A DNA stretch of 44,689 nt. Origin: Eggerthellaceae bacterium (GTDB lineage Bacteria > Actinomycetota > Coriobacteriia > Coriobacteriales > Eggerthellaceae). The notes under the pieces are model-generated. The model was given only the letters and a program-made list of their open reading frames with translations, did not search any database and was not told the DNA's origin. Where the stretch lies: the NCBI GenBank assembly GCA_009782605.1, contig WRIR01000019.1, positions 1-44,689 of the forward strand. The letters run 5' to 3'. Position 1 is the stretch's first letter. Each line of letters opens with the position of its first letter. The translations under genes and the position numbers were made by a program. Shown here in pieces: positions 24,203 through 33,161 of this stretch.

Positions 24203-26041
24203 CTAGCTGGCGGCGCCTTGGGTTTCCTTCCTCTTCCTGAAGAAGAGGAAGGCTCCGAGGGTCATGAGCGCGCAGCCGACCAGGGTGAAGAGCAGGGTGC
24301 CCATGCCACCGGTCATCGGAGGCGTCCAACCCTGCCTGTTCAGGATTTTCACGCCGTCGCTCGCGTTGGCTTCATAGCTGGTCTTGGTGATCTCGAAAGC
24401 CGCCGGGTCGCGCATCAGGTTGTAGGGATGCCCGCTCGAATCCAAGGGCGCCTTGACCTCTACCAGGTAGTAGGTGCCGCCCGCAAGGCCCTTAATCTCG
24501 AACTGGCCGCTGGCATTGGATACCATGACGATGTCGTTGCCATCGACCGGCGTGACAAAGCTCCCGGCAGAGTTGGCCGCGATAAGCTCGGCATTCCACT
24601 TGATGAAGTCGGTCCCTGCCGCGTTCGTGGCAATCTTGAACTCGGCACCCGAAAGCATCATGGTCTGGCTGTTGCCGTCCACCTTGAGGAACTTGATGCC
24701 GCCGGTCCACACCGCAGGCGGCTCTTCCGGCACTGTCGCGCCCTCGCCGCCGTGGCCGTTGTTGAACTCAAGGCTCACGTTGTTCTTGGCAGGCTGGCCC
24801 ATGACCGCCGTAGCGTTGATGACGGTGTCATAGGTAATAGTAATGATCTGCCCCTGATAAGCCACCAGAGCGCTCGGGGCGAAGCTGATGGTGAGGACCT
24901 GCCCGGAGATGCTTGCAGTATAGGCGGATGCAGGCAGCGCGGTGCTCCCCGCCAAGACAGTAACATTGCCGTTGCCCACCCAGGAAAGCTGGCTGTCCAG
25001 GGTGTCCACTATCCGGTAATACTCGTAGTCGGCAATCTCGTTCGGGACCGGGATGGTCACTTCCCAGGTTATCGTGTCGCCTATCTGGTAGCTTGCCTCG
25101 TCCGTGCCGTCGACGGCCTTCTCGGGCTTGGGCTCTTCTTCCATGGTCAGGAAGAGCGTGTCGTTTTTGCTGCCGTCGCCGGGCTCGAAGCCGGCCTTGG
25201 GGTTGTTCGGCTCCCCATCGGGGCCATAGTCGGGGAAGGTGATCTGGCCGTTGTCGACATCGAAGTAGATGGGACGGTCGTCAACGAGGTAGCCGTCGGG
25301 CGCCTCGGTGTTGACCACCTTGTACTTGCCCGACTCCAGGTCCTCCAAGGTTATGGTGCCGTTCGGCAGGGTCAAAGGATCGACATACTCCCATTCCTCG
25401 GTGTCCTCGTTCCACTTGTAGAGGTCCATCTCCGAGGGGCCTACCGGGTCGCCGTCGGCGTTGCGGGTCTCGACATCGAGCCCCGGGGTGGCGATCACGT
25501 TTTTCGGGTACACGTGCATCGCGTTGGCGCCGGTGCCGTAGTAGCCGCTGCCGTCGGGCTTCATGGCGGGAAGCTCCAGCAGGAAGGGCACGCCGGCATA
25601 GTCGGAGATGCTGATGGCCGGGTTGGGGACCTCTGCGAAGAAGTACTTGCCTTCCGCCATGTTGTTCAGCCTCACCGTGCCGTCAACACCGGTTGCGGCA
25701 GTTGTTTGGGGGTTCGACAAGACGGCGGGGTTCGCCGCAGCATAGGCCTCGGCGGCCGCAAGGTCCCGCAACCCGGCAAGCTGTGCCTTCTGGGCGTCGG
25801 TCACACTGTCTGAAACAGTCCAATACTTGAACTGGACCCCTGCAAGGGGGATGCCCGGCGGGTTGGCAAGCTCGCTCCCGTCATGGTCTACCGCAGCCGT
25901 TCCCTGCTGAACCGCCATCTTGTGGATGACCACGTCCGTTGCGATGGGGTCGGCAGCAAACGCCATCTGGGGTAGGAGGCCCGCAAGCAACGCGAGCGAG
26001 AACACCGCCACGAGCAGCTTCCTCTTCTGATTTTTCCGCAT
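24203..26041 (-). CDS. SpaA-type major pilin, copy 2
   Basis: A 612-residue paralogue of the pilin at 17148-18989 with the same order: signal peptide (first 28 residues identical), N-terminal pilin domain with VYPKN, SpaA/CnaB modules, a D2-type isopeptide domain (PEKAVDGTDEASYQIGD), and a final CnaB domain with E-box YYLVEVKAP. The sorting signal is PPMTG (574-578), the same departure from LPxTG as copy 1. The membrane segment has a cysteine (LVGCALM) absent from copy 1. Differences cluster in the D2 domain strands around residues 375-415 and in the C-terminal tail. AAGGAG lies 7 bases before the ATG at 26041, as in copy 1. It follows its adhesin by 99 bases with no terminator between. Confidence 0.93.
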   Translation of the reverse strand: MRKNQKRKLLVAVFSLALLAGLLPQMAFAADPIATDVVIHKMAVQQGTAAVDHDGSELANPPGIPLAGVQFKYWTVSDSVTDAQKAQLAGLRDLAAAEAYAAANPAVLSNPQTTAATGVDGTVRLNNMAEGKYFFAEVPNPAISISDYAGVPFLLELPAMKPDGSGYYGTGANAMHVYPKNVIATPGLDVETRNADGDPVGPSEMDLYKWNEDTEEWEYVDPLTLPNGTITLEDLESGKYKVVNTEAPDGYLVDDRPIYFDVDNGQITFPDYGPDGEPNNPKAGFEPGDGSKNDTLFLTMEEEPKPEKAVDGTDEASYQIGDTITWEVTIPVPNEIADYEYYRIVDTLDSQLSWVGNGNVTVLAGSTALPASAYTASISGQVLTISFAPSALVAYQGQIITITYDTVINATAVMGQPAKNNVSLEFNNGHGGEGATVPEEPPAVWTGGIKFLKVDGNSQTMMLSGAEFKIATNAAGTDFIKWNAELIAANSAGSFVTPVDGNDIVMVSNASGQFEIKGLAGGTYYLVEVKAPLDSSGHPYNLMRDPAAFEITKTSYEANASDGVKILNRQGWTPPMTGGMGTLLFTLVGCALMTLGAFLFFRKRKETQGAAS

Positions 26042-26140
26042 TTCCCTACTCCTTTGCACCTCAATCTTTTCCATTACGCACTCTCTTTCTTCTTGTCTTG
26101 GCCCTGATCCTGGCCCTTGTCCTGGCTCTTGTCCTGCTTT

Positions 26141-29100
26141 TTATCCCGTTCTTCCTCTTCTCCGCATGAACCCATTGAATGCAGCCATGAAGGCGATCGC
26201 CGCAGAGACAGACAGGAGCAGAAGGGCCCCCGTCCCGCCTGCCATAGGCAGTTCCGCGGCGGGCTTGTTCGTGATATTGAATGCAGCAGCATAGGTGTCC
26301 TCATCGTCGCCGGTAAGCGCCACGTCCATGAGGGGAAGGTCCCCCAGCGTCGCCGTGATGCTGCCGTCGAGGCCTATGACCACAACAACGGGCATGGTGA
26401 GCAGGTTGAACCCGGCAGGCGCCTTGGTCTCGGTCAGGTGGTAGGTGCCCGGGCCCTGCTTCGGCATGACGACGCGGCCGTCGTCGAGGCTTGAGCGCAG
26501 GATGACGCTGTTTTGCTCTTGGACGTCGGCATCGTAGACCTTCCCGCCCGCCATGGCGTTCGTCAGCGTGAACTCCGCGTAGTCGTCCGTGATGACCGGG
26601 TGGTCGGGGTCGTCGGCATCGACCTTGTAGAACAGGACGGGCCGCAAATCGAGGGTGTTCGTCACCTCGATGCCGCTGAAATCCTCCACCTCGCTAGCGC
26701 CCGAAGCGACAGGGTCCGGAAGGTTCGGGTATTCCGTCGTGCTCTTATAGGGCGGGGCGGGGATGTCGAGCTCTAACAGGCGGTAGGTGTAGATGTAGGA
26801 TTTCAACCAGACCATCTCGCCCGTGTCGGGGTCGCGGAACTCGAAGCCCCAGGTGTCGTCGGTGAGGACCGTCGGGGGTATGGTGATGCGCGTGACCTCT
26901 TCGATGAAGGCCCCCATCTCGCCTGTCTCGGGGTCGCGGTGGTACTGGTTCAGGACCAGGGTAATCTCGTCGGGCCTGGTGTTGAACTTGTTGCTGTCGT
27001 CGTCCCATACCTTGATGCCCGAAGGCGCCTCGGTCCACCGGCGCGGCTCGTAGTAGAAGGTGTGGGTGTAGCCTGCGTACTTACCGTCGTCCAGGTAAAG
27101 GTCGGCCCTCTTCGGCTGCTCGACAAGCGCGCGGGCAAGCCATTCCTCGGGAATGAGCTCCATCCACTTCCAGAAGGTGAAGGGGTCCTCGGTTCCCGGG
27201 GCCACCGCCGGGTAGCCGAACAATTCGTAGCTCAGTATCTCGACGCTGTCATAGCCGAAGGTGGGGTCTTCGATGACCTCGCCCTTGGCGTCGAGGGGCA
27301 GGCCGTAGAAATCCTTGTCCCGGGCCGGGTCGTAAAGGTAGGCCAGGTCGTCGTTCTTCTTGGAAACGGAGTCGTCGATGCGCGCGTAGACTTCCGTCAC
27401 AACGCCGTTGGGGTCGACGCCCTCGCCCCGATGGGCAAGGTTTGCCGGGGTGTAGACCGTGTCGATGATGTCGCTGTAAAAGATTGCGTCCTTGTTGAGG
27501 TAGTCCTGGGTTATGCCACCATCGGCGGAGACATAACGCTCGTTGTCGCCAAAGACGATCAGGCGCCCGTTGCAGGGAATATCGATGCTGTAGATGTCGC
27601 TGCGCTCCGCATTGCCCGAGTGTGCGCGCTCGTCCAAGAGCGACCCCCTGTAGGCGTCGTCCATGGCGTTGTAGAGTTCCATGAACCCTTCGACGGTGAA
27701 GGTGTTGCTATCCCGATAAAAATTGGGGTCGTCCTCGTCGTAGGGGAGGATGATCCACAGAAGCTGCACCAGATCGGAATACACGTGCGATTCGAGCGCA
27801 TCGTTGTAGCTTGAGCGGGGCATGTGCACGGTGACGTCCAGGGGGTAGCCCACCGGCTCGCCCGGCTCGGTATAGACCTTCAAGGTTTCCTCGCCCATAA
27901 GCGAGATACGGTCAACCGTCGGCGCGCCGCGCATGTACATGACCTCGTAGCAATACTTGTCGTAGAGGCCCGAGGCAACCGTGCCGGTCTGATCGTATTG
28001 GGGCTCGTAGTCCCAGCCCCAGGCGATGTTTCCCGAACCGGTCTCGCACCACTTGTAGATGTTGCCGTCTACATCCAAGATAGCATAGGCTCCCAGGCTG
28101 CAATCTATTTGCGCAACATAGGGTATCGGCTGGAAGGCAAGCCGTATCCACACCCATTCATCGGGATCGACGGCAGGAATGCCGCGCTCTCCCGGGATGA
28201 GTATCGTGTTTGCCGTACCGCCGTCAGATCGATAGTAGTACCCTTCGGTAAGGCCGGTGCTTCTCGCGAGCGCACGGGTGCAGTACCTCAGAGGGTTGCC
28301 GTCTTCGTCCAAGACATTGCCGTCTTCGTCTTTGAGCATATACTTCTCATCGTAGATGGTCGGGTGCAAGTCGTTGAAGCCATAGCAAAAGCGGGAGCTG
28401 GCAACCTTGCTGTTGGCCCGCGTGACCAAGACACCGCCGACCTCGTAGTCTTCGAGGTACCGCGGGTATTTCGGGTTTGCGTCTTGGACCTGCGTGTCGC
28501 CGTCGCATACGATGGGGGGCACCTGCCGTGCGGCAGTGGAACGGATGAGCGTCAGGTTGCCGCCGTCGCGAGAGTTCCAGCCGCTGTCGATGCCGAAGCC
28601 TTGGTAGTAGCCGCTCCCCCAACCCCAGGGCCTTCCGTGCTGGTCGATGAAGTAACCTACCATTTCGCTTGCCTCGACCTTTTGCGCAAGGGGCGTATAG
28701 CCGATTGCGTCAACTTCGGCGGGGTCCAGGCCTATCTTTTGCGGGGTTCGCTTGATCACCGCCGTGTTCGTGCCAGAGCCGTCGCCAAAGGTCCTGCCCC
28801 ACTCCCAGGCATCGCCGTTTATGTCGCAGCAAAGAACGCGGTCGGAGACGTTTTGGAGTGCGGAGTGCCCTACCGACACGTCGACAACGGGGCCCATGCC
28901 CGTCAGCGACCTGTCCATCTTGGTGAAGGTAGTCCGTGCGGTGGTTGTCGGGCCGCTGCCCTGCTGGCCATTGCCGTCCGCACCTGCACCCCAGAGGTCC
29001 CCTTGGTCGTCAAGGATGAAGGTGCAGGTCCTGCCGACGGAAATCGTCACGATGTTCCTCCCTGCCAGTTCGGCAGGAAGCGGGATAAGGACAGGGCTGG

Positions 29101-29986
29101 TCTGCGTGGCGGTGTTTCCGATGCCTAAAAGGCCGCCGCCGTTGTTCCCCCAGCCATAGAGCTCCCCGGTTTCCGTCATGACGATAATCGAGGGATCGGT
29201 GAGGTATGAGTCGCTTACATAGATATGCTTGACATGGGTAAGCCCCGGCACGGGTGCTGGGGTTGCGTTAGTGGCAGTGTTGCCGCCATCGCCCATGGCA
29301 CCAGACCTGCCGTAACCCCATGCGTACACGCGGCCGTCGCTTCCCAGGGCATAGCGGGTCGAATAGGTGGTTCCGATCTCCTTTACGAAGATGCCGTTAT
29401 CGGCGAACCAGGTGACGCGCTTCATGCCACCGTAATAAGGAGGGCTCGTCGTGCCATTGCCCATCTGCCCATAGGTGCCGTTGTAGCCGAAGGTCCACAC
29501 ATGCCCCGAACTGTCGAGCGCCATGCCGCCCATGCTGCCGTTGGAGATGTCGACAAACTTCACCAGGGAAATCTGCCCGTATCGGGGGGCGTCGGCAGGG
29601 TCGTCGGCGAGGGGCATTATCGTGGCATCGAGGGGGGATATGCCGGCAAGCGACTGGGGCGTGTTGCCGGGTTCGTCGATTCCGGGGGCAGCGGGGGTGT
29701 CCGCGGCGGCGGGGGCGGCAGCCTCGGTGGGGGCGTTGGCTTCCGCGATGCCCTCTGCGGCCTCTGCTTCGAGCGTGGCCCATTCCACCAAATCTGCACT
29801 GGGTAAGACGGGGGTGGCGAGGTTTCCGGATTCGCCTTCGTCGGCCTGAGCGAAATACGGCACAGTCACGAAAAGCATAGCCGCAAGCAGGCAGGCAGGG
29901 AGCGCCTGCCTCAAGAAAATCGGCTTAACCCTGTGCATAGTATCGGGAAGCGCGTGCCTGAAGTTTTTCGGCTTTGCTCTGTACAT
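26141..29986 (-). CDS. RCC1-propeller pilus adhesin, copy 2
   Basis: A 1281-residue paralogue of the adhesin at 19067-23113. The leader lacks the 45-50 extra residues of copy 1, so the signal peptide lies at about 22-48 (FLRQALPACLLAAML). RCC1-like blades at about 140-470 include SSGHVWTFG, SDGRVYAWG, ETGELYGWG, DQGDLWGAG, INGDAWEWG and QHGRPWGWG. The central region carries DEDDPNFYRD and PPDEF-less segments shared with copy 1; CnaB- and SpaA-like domains (about 990-1240) end in E-box YHLTETKAP and sorting motif LPMAG (1246-1250). By eye the propeller half has diverged more between the copies than the C-terminal stalk, as expected for ligand-binding heads. AAAGGGG precedes the ATG, in a leader conserved with copy 1. 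Confidence 0.9.
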   Translation of the reverse strand: MYRAKPKNFRHALPDTMHRVKPIFLRQALPACLLAAMLFVTVPYFAQADEGESGNLATPVLPSADLVEWATLEAEAAEGIAEANAPTEAAAPAAADTPAAPGIDEPGNTPQSLAGISPLDATIMPLADDPADAPRYGQISLVKFVDISNGSMGGMALDSSGHVWTFGYNGTYGQMGNGTTSPPYYGGMKRVTWFADNGIFVKEIGTTYSTRYALGSDGRVYAWGYGRSGAMGDGGNTATNATPAPVPGLTHVKHIYVSDSYLTDPSIIVMTETGELYGWGNNGGGLLGIGNTATQTSPVLIPLPAELAGRNIVTISVGRTCTFILDDQGDLWGAGADGNGQQGSGPTTTARTTFTKMDRSLTGMGPVVDVSVGHSALQNVSDRVLCCDINGDAWEWGRTFGDGSGTNTAVIKRTPQKIGLDPAEVDAIGYTPLAQKVEASEMVGYFIDQHGRPWGWGSGYYQGFGIDSGWNSRDGGNLTLIRSTAARQVPPIVCDGDTQVQDANPKYPRYLEDYEVGGVLVTRANSKVASSRFCYGFNDLHPTIYDEKYMLKDEDGNVLDEDGNPLRYCTRALARSTGLTEGYYYRSDGGTANTILIPGERGIPAVDPDEWVWIRLAFQPIPYVAQIDCSLGAYAILDVDGNIYKWCETGSGNIAWGWDYEPQYDQTGTVASGLYDKYCYEVMYMRGAPTVDRISLMGEETLKVYTEPGEPVGYPLDVTVHMPRSSYNDALESHVYSDLVQLLWIILPYDEDDPNFYRDSNTFTVEGFMELYNAMDDAYRGSLLDERAHSGNAERSDIYSIDIPCNGRLIVFGDNERYVSADGGITQDYLNKDAIFYSDIIDTVYTPANLAHRGEGVDPNGVVTEVYARIDDSVSKKNDDLAYLYDPARDKDFYGLPLDAKGEVIEDPTFGYDSVEILSYELFGYPAVAPGTEDPFTFWKWMELIPEEWLARALVEQPKRADLYLDDGKYAGYTHTFYYEPRRWTEAPSGIKVWDDDSNKFNTRPDEITLVLNQYHRDPETGEMGAFIEEVTRITIPPTVLTDDTWGFEFRDPDTGEMVWLKSYIYTYRLLELDIPAPPYKSTTEYPNLPDPVASGASEVEDFSGIEVTNTLDLRPVLFYKVDADDPDHPVITDDYAEFTLTNAMAGGKVYDADVQEQNSVILRSSLDDGRVVMPKQGPGTYHLTETKAPAGFNLLTMPVVVVIGLDGSITATLGDLPLMDVALTGDDEDTYAAAFNITNKPAAELPMAGGTGALLLLSVSAAIAFMAAFNGFMRRRGRTG

Positions 29987-30167
29987 AATATCATGTCCCC
30001 TTTACCTCAAGTCGAAACGACCTCAGCACGCCGCCGTGAATAGCGGCTGTTCCGAATCTGAATCCGTACCGTAGATTGTCTAAATTCCGTAACGTGGTTT
30101 CCGAAATCGCCCAAGTTGCCCAAGCTCCGTGCCGTAGATTTCCCGTATCTCCCACCTCTCTTTCCCC

Positions 30168-30197
30168 ATCCTAGCACTCCCTCTTCCCCCTGCGTTA
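30168..30197 (-). promoter_or_regulatory. Candidate promoter of pilus operon copy 2
   Basis: On the minus strand TAACGC (30197-30192) and TAGGAT (30173-30168), spacer 18. It aligns with the stronger copy 1 promoter through a shared CAGGGGG spacer start. A small palindrome, TTCTG-AAA-CAGAA, lies just upstream (about 30218-30230). Confidence 0.4.
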
Positions 30198-30334
30198 TGA
30201 AACAATGCCGGGTGCCTGTTCTGAAACAGAATAACCGCCTGTCAGCCCACCCTTCGGCCGGTCCACCGGGGTGGCCGCCACCCCTTCCGCAGGCCCCCTA
30301 CCACCGCTGGCCCCTGCCGCCACCCGCCCCTTCC

Positions 30335-30425
30335 GTGTGACAGGGGGCCGTATAACCTGTCACACGCCGCCGAGCGCAGCGACGGCGGCTGCCTGTGTGA
30401 CAGGTTATACGGCCCCTTGTCACAC
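30335..30425. repeat. REPIN-like paired palindrome (family A)
   Basis: GTGTGACAGGGGGCCGTATA...CCTGTCACAC, spacer GCCGCCGAGCGCAGC...GCTGCCT, then the inverted unit. Its spacer is the reverse complement of that at 14289-14379. It lies between the divergent pilus and glycosyltransferase operons. Confidence 0.9.
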
Positions 30426-30490
30426 GGCCTTTCATAGGCCTTCAAGATAGTGGTTTATGTGCGATGAAGGCGTGGTAGAATACTGCGCGT

Positions 30491-30567
30491 GCTTTGCTCG
30501 GGTACAATGGGCAAAGCGTGCTGTTTGTCAGCGATTGGGCTGTGTCGGGCGCTATCAGCGATTGGGC
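30491..30567 (+). promoter_or_regulatory. Candidate promoter/operator of the glycosyltransferase operon
   Basis: GCTTTGC (30491-30497) and GCAAAGC (30511-30517) bracket a TACAAT -10-like box (30503-30508). Downstream, TCAGCGATTGGGC occurs twice (30528-30540 and 30555-30567), 27 bases apart. The -35 region is weak, which would fit an activated promoter. Confidence 0.4.
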
Positions 30568-30608
30568 GGCCTTGGTCGCTTGGACTGTGCCATTTTTCAA
30601 GGAGTGTT

Positions 30609-33161
30609 ATGAGAACAAGGATTGCCTGCGTCTGTAGGGGCGACGGCAAGGCGTATATGGAAATGCGCGTGAGCGGGCTGGCCTCTCCGGAAAGTCGACT
30701 GGGCCTTACCGGTGCCACCCCCGAAGGAAGGGCGGTGCCGACCCAGCTCTATGTGCTCGACGAGGACGGCCGAACCCGGCGCGTGGTCCTGGTGTTCCCC
30801 ATCGCGTCACGGGCAATACGGCTCACGTTGAACGAGCTGGCCCCGGGCGGGACCGGCAGGGCGGGGGCGGCGCCAGGCGCTGCGGCAGCGTCGGCAGCAG
30901 CGGTGAGCGCTGCAACAGCAGCAGCCGCGGCGGCGCCGGCGGCAGCCGCGGCGGCGCCGACCTCAACCTCGGCCATCACCGTCCGCCCTGCGCAGCTCAA
31001 ATGGACGTCGCGGCTCAACTACCGCCTCAAGAAGGAAGCCTGCATGGCGATCCGCGACATCGACCAGGGCGGCTACCTCACCCACCCCACCATCAGGTTC
31101 GACCGCTGCATCCCCTCCGACACGGCAAACATCCTCAGGCTCTCGCTGTTCCTGCCCCAAGCAGAAGAGCGGCCCTGGTCGCTCACTATGCTCGACAACG
31201 CCTTCGAGGCCGTCCCCATAGACCCGATCCTCATGAGCAGCGAGACAATCCCCAAAAGCCCCCGCTCCCCCGCCGACCTCCGGTGTGTCGGCCTCTCCGT
31301 CCGCATACCCCAAAGGATAGCGTCCTACACCTTCCTGCTCGAAAGCCCGGATGCGGCCTTCAAGCCGAGCTTCGGCGCCCTGGACGCAGAGACCTACGGC
31401 AACCTCCTTGCCGCATACCACCAGCTAACCCTTGACGCAAGCCAGGACCCCGCATACCCGCAGTGGTTCGAGAAGCACCGCACCCCCGAGCAGGCGAAGA
31501 AGCGGCAGCGGGCGACGCAACTGCCCTATGCCCCCCTGATAAGCATCGTCGTCCCCCTCTACAAGACGCCTCTGCCCTACTTCCACGACATGGTGGAAAG
31601 CGTCACGGCCCAGACCTACCAAGGCTTCGAGCTTATCCTGGTGAACGGCGACCCCGAGAACACGGCACTGGGAAAGGCGGTCGCAGAATGCAACGCTGCC
31701 GACACGCGCATCCGCGAGGTCAGGCTCGCTGCGAACGAAGGTATCTCGAAGAACACCTTTGCAGGCATCCAGGAGGCACGGGGGGAGTACGTCGCCTTCC
31801 TCGACCACGACGACACCCTTGAGCCCGACGCGCTCTTCGAGTACGCCTTCGCGCTCAACGAAGACCCCGCCCTCGACCTCCTGTACTGCGACGAGGACAA
31901 GCTGTTCCCCAACGGGCGCTACGGCAACCCCTACTTCAAGCCGGACTACAGCCTCTTCATGCTCCGGGAGAACAACTACATCTGCCACTTCCTCATGGTC
32001 AGGAAGGGCATCCTCGACAAGCTGTCCATCAACGATGCCCGCTTCGACGGCGCCCAAGACCACCACCTGATACTGCAAGCGGTCGAACAGGGGGCCCAGG
32101 TCCACCATGTCCCCAAGGTCCTCTACCATTGGCGGGTCAGCGCAAGCTCGACTGCGGCGGCAACCAGTAGCAGCAAGCCTTATGCGGATACGGCAGGCAT
32201 CCACGCAATCGAGGGACACCTTGCACGCCAATCGATAGAGGCTTCGGTCACGCCAACCCGCCTTGAGCACAGGTTCCGTGTGTCGTACCACGTCATGGGC
32301 GAGCCCCTGGTCTCCATCATCATCCCCAACAAGGACAATGCGGCCGTGCTCGACACCTGCATAAGCTCGATACTCGACAAGAGCAGCTACCAGAACTTCG
32401 AGATTATCATCATCGAGAACAACAGCAGCGCCGAGGAAACCTTCGCGTATTATGAAAGCCTCACCGAACGCGACACCCGAATCCGACTCATCACCTGGGA
32501 GCACGAGTTCAACTTCTCCAAGCTCATGAACTTTGGGGCAGGCCAGGCACGGGGAGACTACCTCCTGCTCCTCAACAACGACACCGAAGTGATAAGCCCC
32601 GACTGGCTTGAGACCATGCTCGGGATATGCCAGCAGCCCGAGGTAGGCGTCGTCGGCGCGAAGCTCTACTATCCCGACGGGACCATCCAACACGCAGGCG
32701 TCTACGTTGAGGACAAAAACGCCGACCATATCAACGCCGACCTCGACAAAAGCAACCTCGGATATTTCGCCACAACCCTCATAACCCGTGAGCTGAGCGC
32801 AGTCACGGCGGCATGCCTCATGACGAAGCGCGCGGTCTTCCAGAATGTCGACGGTTTTGATGAACGTTTTGTCGTCAACTTCAACGATGTCGACTATTGC
32901 CTGAAAGTACGTGACCGGGGACTTTCCGTGATATTCTCGCCCGCCGTCGAGCTCTTTCATTACGAGTCGCTCTCAAGGGGCAGCACGAGCACCACTGAAA
33001 AAATAATGCTCATGCATCGAGAAATTTCTTTGCTATACCACAAGTGGCCCCGCTATAAAACCAATGGCGACCCTTTCGGAAACCCCAATCTTCACTCCGC
33101 TGACTGCTTTGTTGGCCGGTACAAATACTATCCTCTCGACACTAGAGAATTTGTTAGATGA
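30609..33161 (+). CDS. Dual-domain GT2 glycosyltransferase
   Basis: An 850-residue cytosolic or membrane-associated enzyme with two GT-A folds. An N-terminal module of unknown type (1-80 and 125-300) is split by a poly-Ala segment (about 88-122). GT domain 1 (about 309-520) has ISIVVPLYKTP, the nucleotide-sugar motif DHDD (399-402) and CDEDKLF. GT domain 2 (about 567-800) has VSIIIPNKDN, ENNSSAEE and LLNNDTEV. The second half resembles rhamnosyltransferases of O-antigen/rhamnan loci (GFDERFVVNFNDVDYCLKVRDRG), so it may add two sugars of a repeat; the donors are unknown. AAGGAG precedes the ATG at 30609, so the longer frame from 30489 is rejected. It overlaps the next gene by 4 bases. Confidence 0.9.
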   Translation: MRTRIACVCRGDGKAYMEMRVSGLASPESRLGLTGATPEGRAVPTQLYVLDEDGRTRRVVLVFPIASRAIRLTLNELAPGGTGRAGAAPGAAAASAAAVSAATAAAAAAPAAAAAAPTSTSAITVRPAQLKWTSRLNYRLKKEACMAIRDIDQGGYLTHPTIRFDRCIPSDTANILRLSLFLPQAEERPWSLTMLDNAFEAVPIDPILMSSETIPKSPRSPADLRCVGLSVRIPQRIASYTFLLESPDAAFKPSFGALDAETYGNLLAAYHQLTLDASQDPAYPQWFEKHRTPEQAKKRQRATQLPYAPLISIVVPLYKTPLPYFHDMVESVTAQTYQGFELILVNGDPENTALGKAVAECNAADTRIREVRLAANEGISKNTFAGIQEARGEYVAFLDHDDTLEPDALFEYAFALNEDPALDLLYCDEDKLFPNGRYGNPYFKPDYSLFMLRENNYICHFLMVRKGILDKLSINDARFDGAQDHHLILQAVEQGAQVHHVPKVLYHWRVSASSTAAATSSSKPYADTAGIHAIEGHLARQSIEASVTPTRLEHRFRVSYHVMGEPLVSIIIPNKDNAAVLDTCISSILDKSSYQNFEIIIIENNSSAEETFAYYESLTERDTRIRLITWEHEFNFSKLMNFGAGQARGDYLLLLNNDTEVISPDWLETMLGICQQPEVGVVGAKLYYPDGTIQHAGVYVEDKNADHINADLDKSNLGYFATTLITRELSAVTAACLMTKRAVFQNVDGFDERFVVNFNDVDYCLKVRDRGLSVIFSPAVELFHYESLSRGSTSTTEKIMLMHREISLLYHKWPRYKTNGDPFGNPNLHSADCFVGRYKYYPLDTREFVR

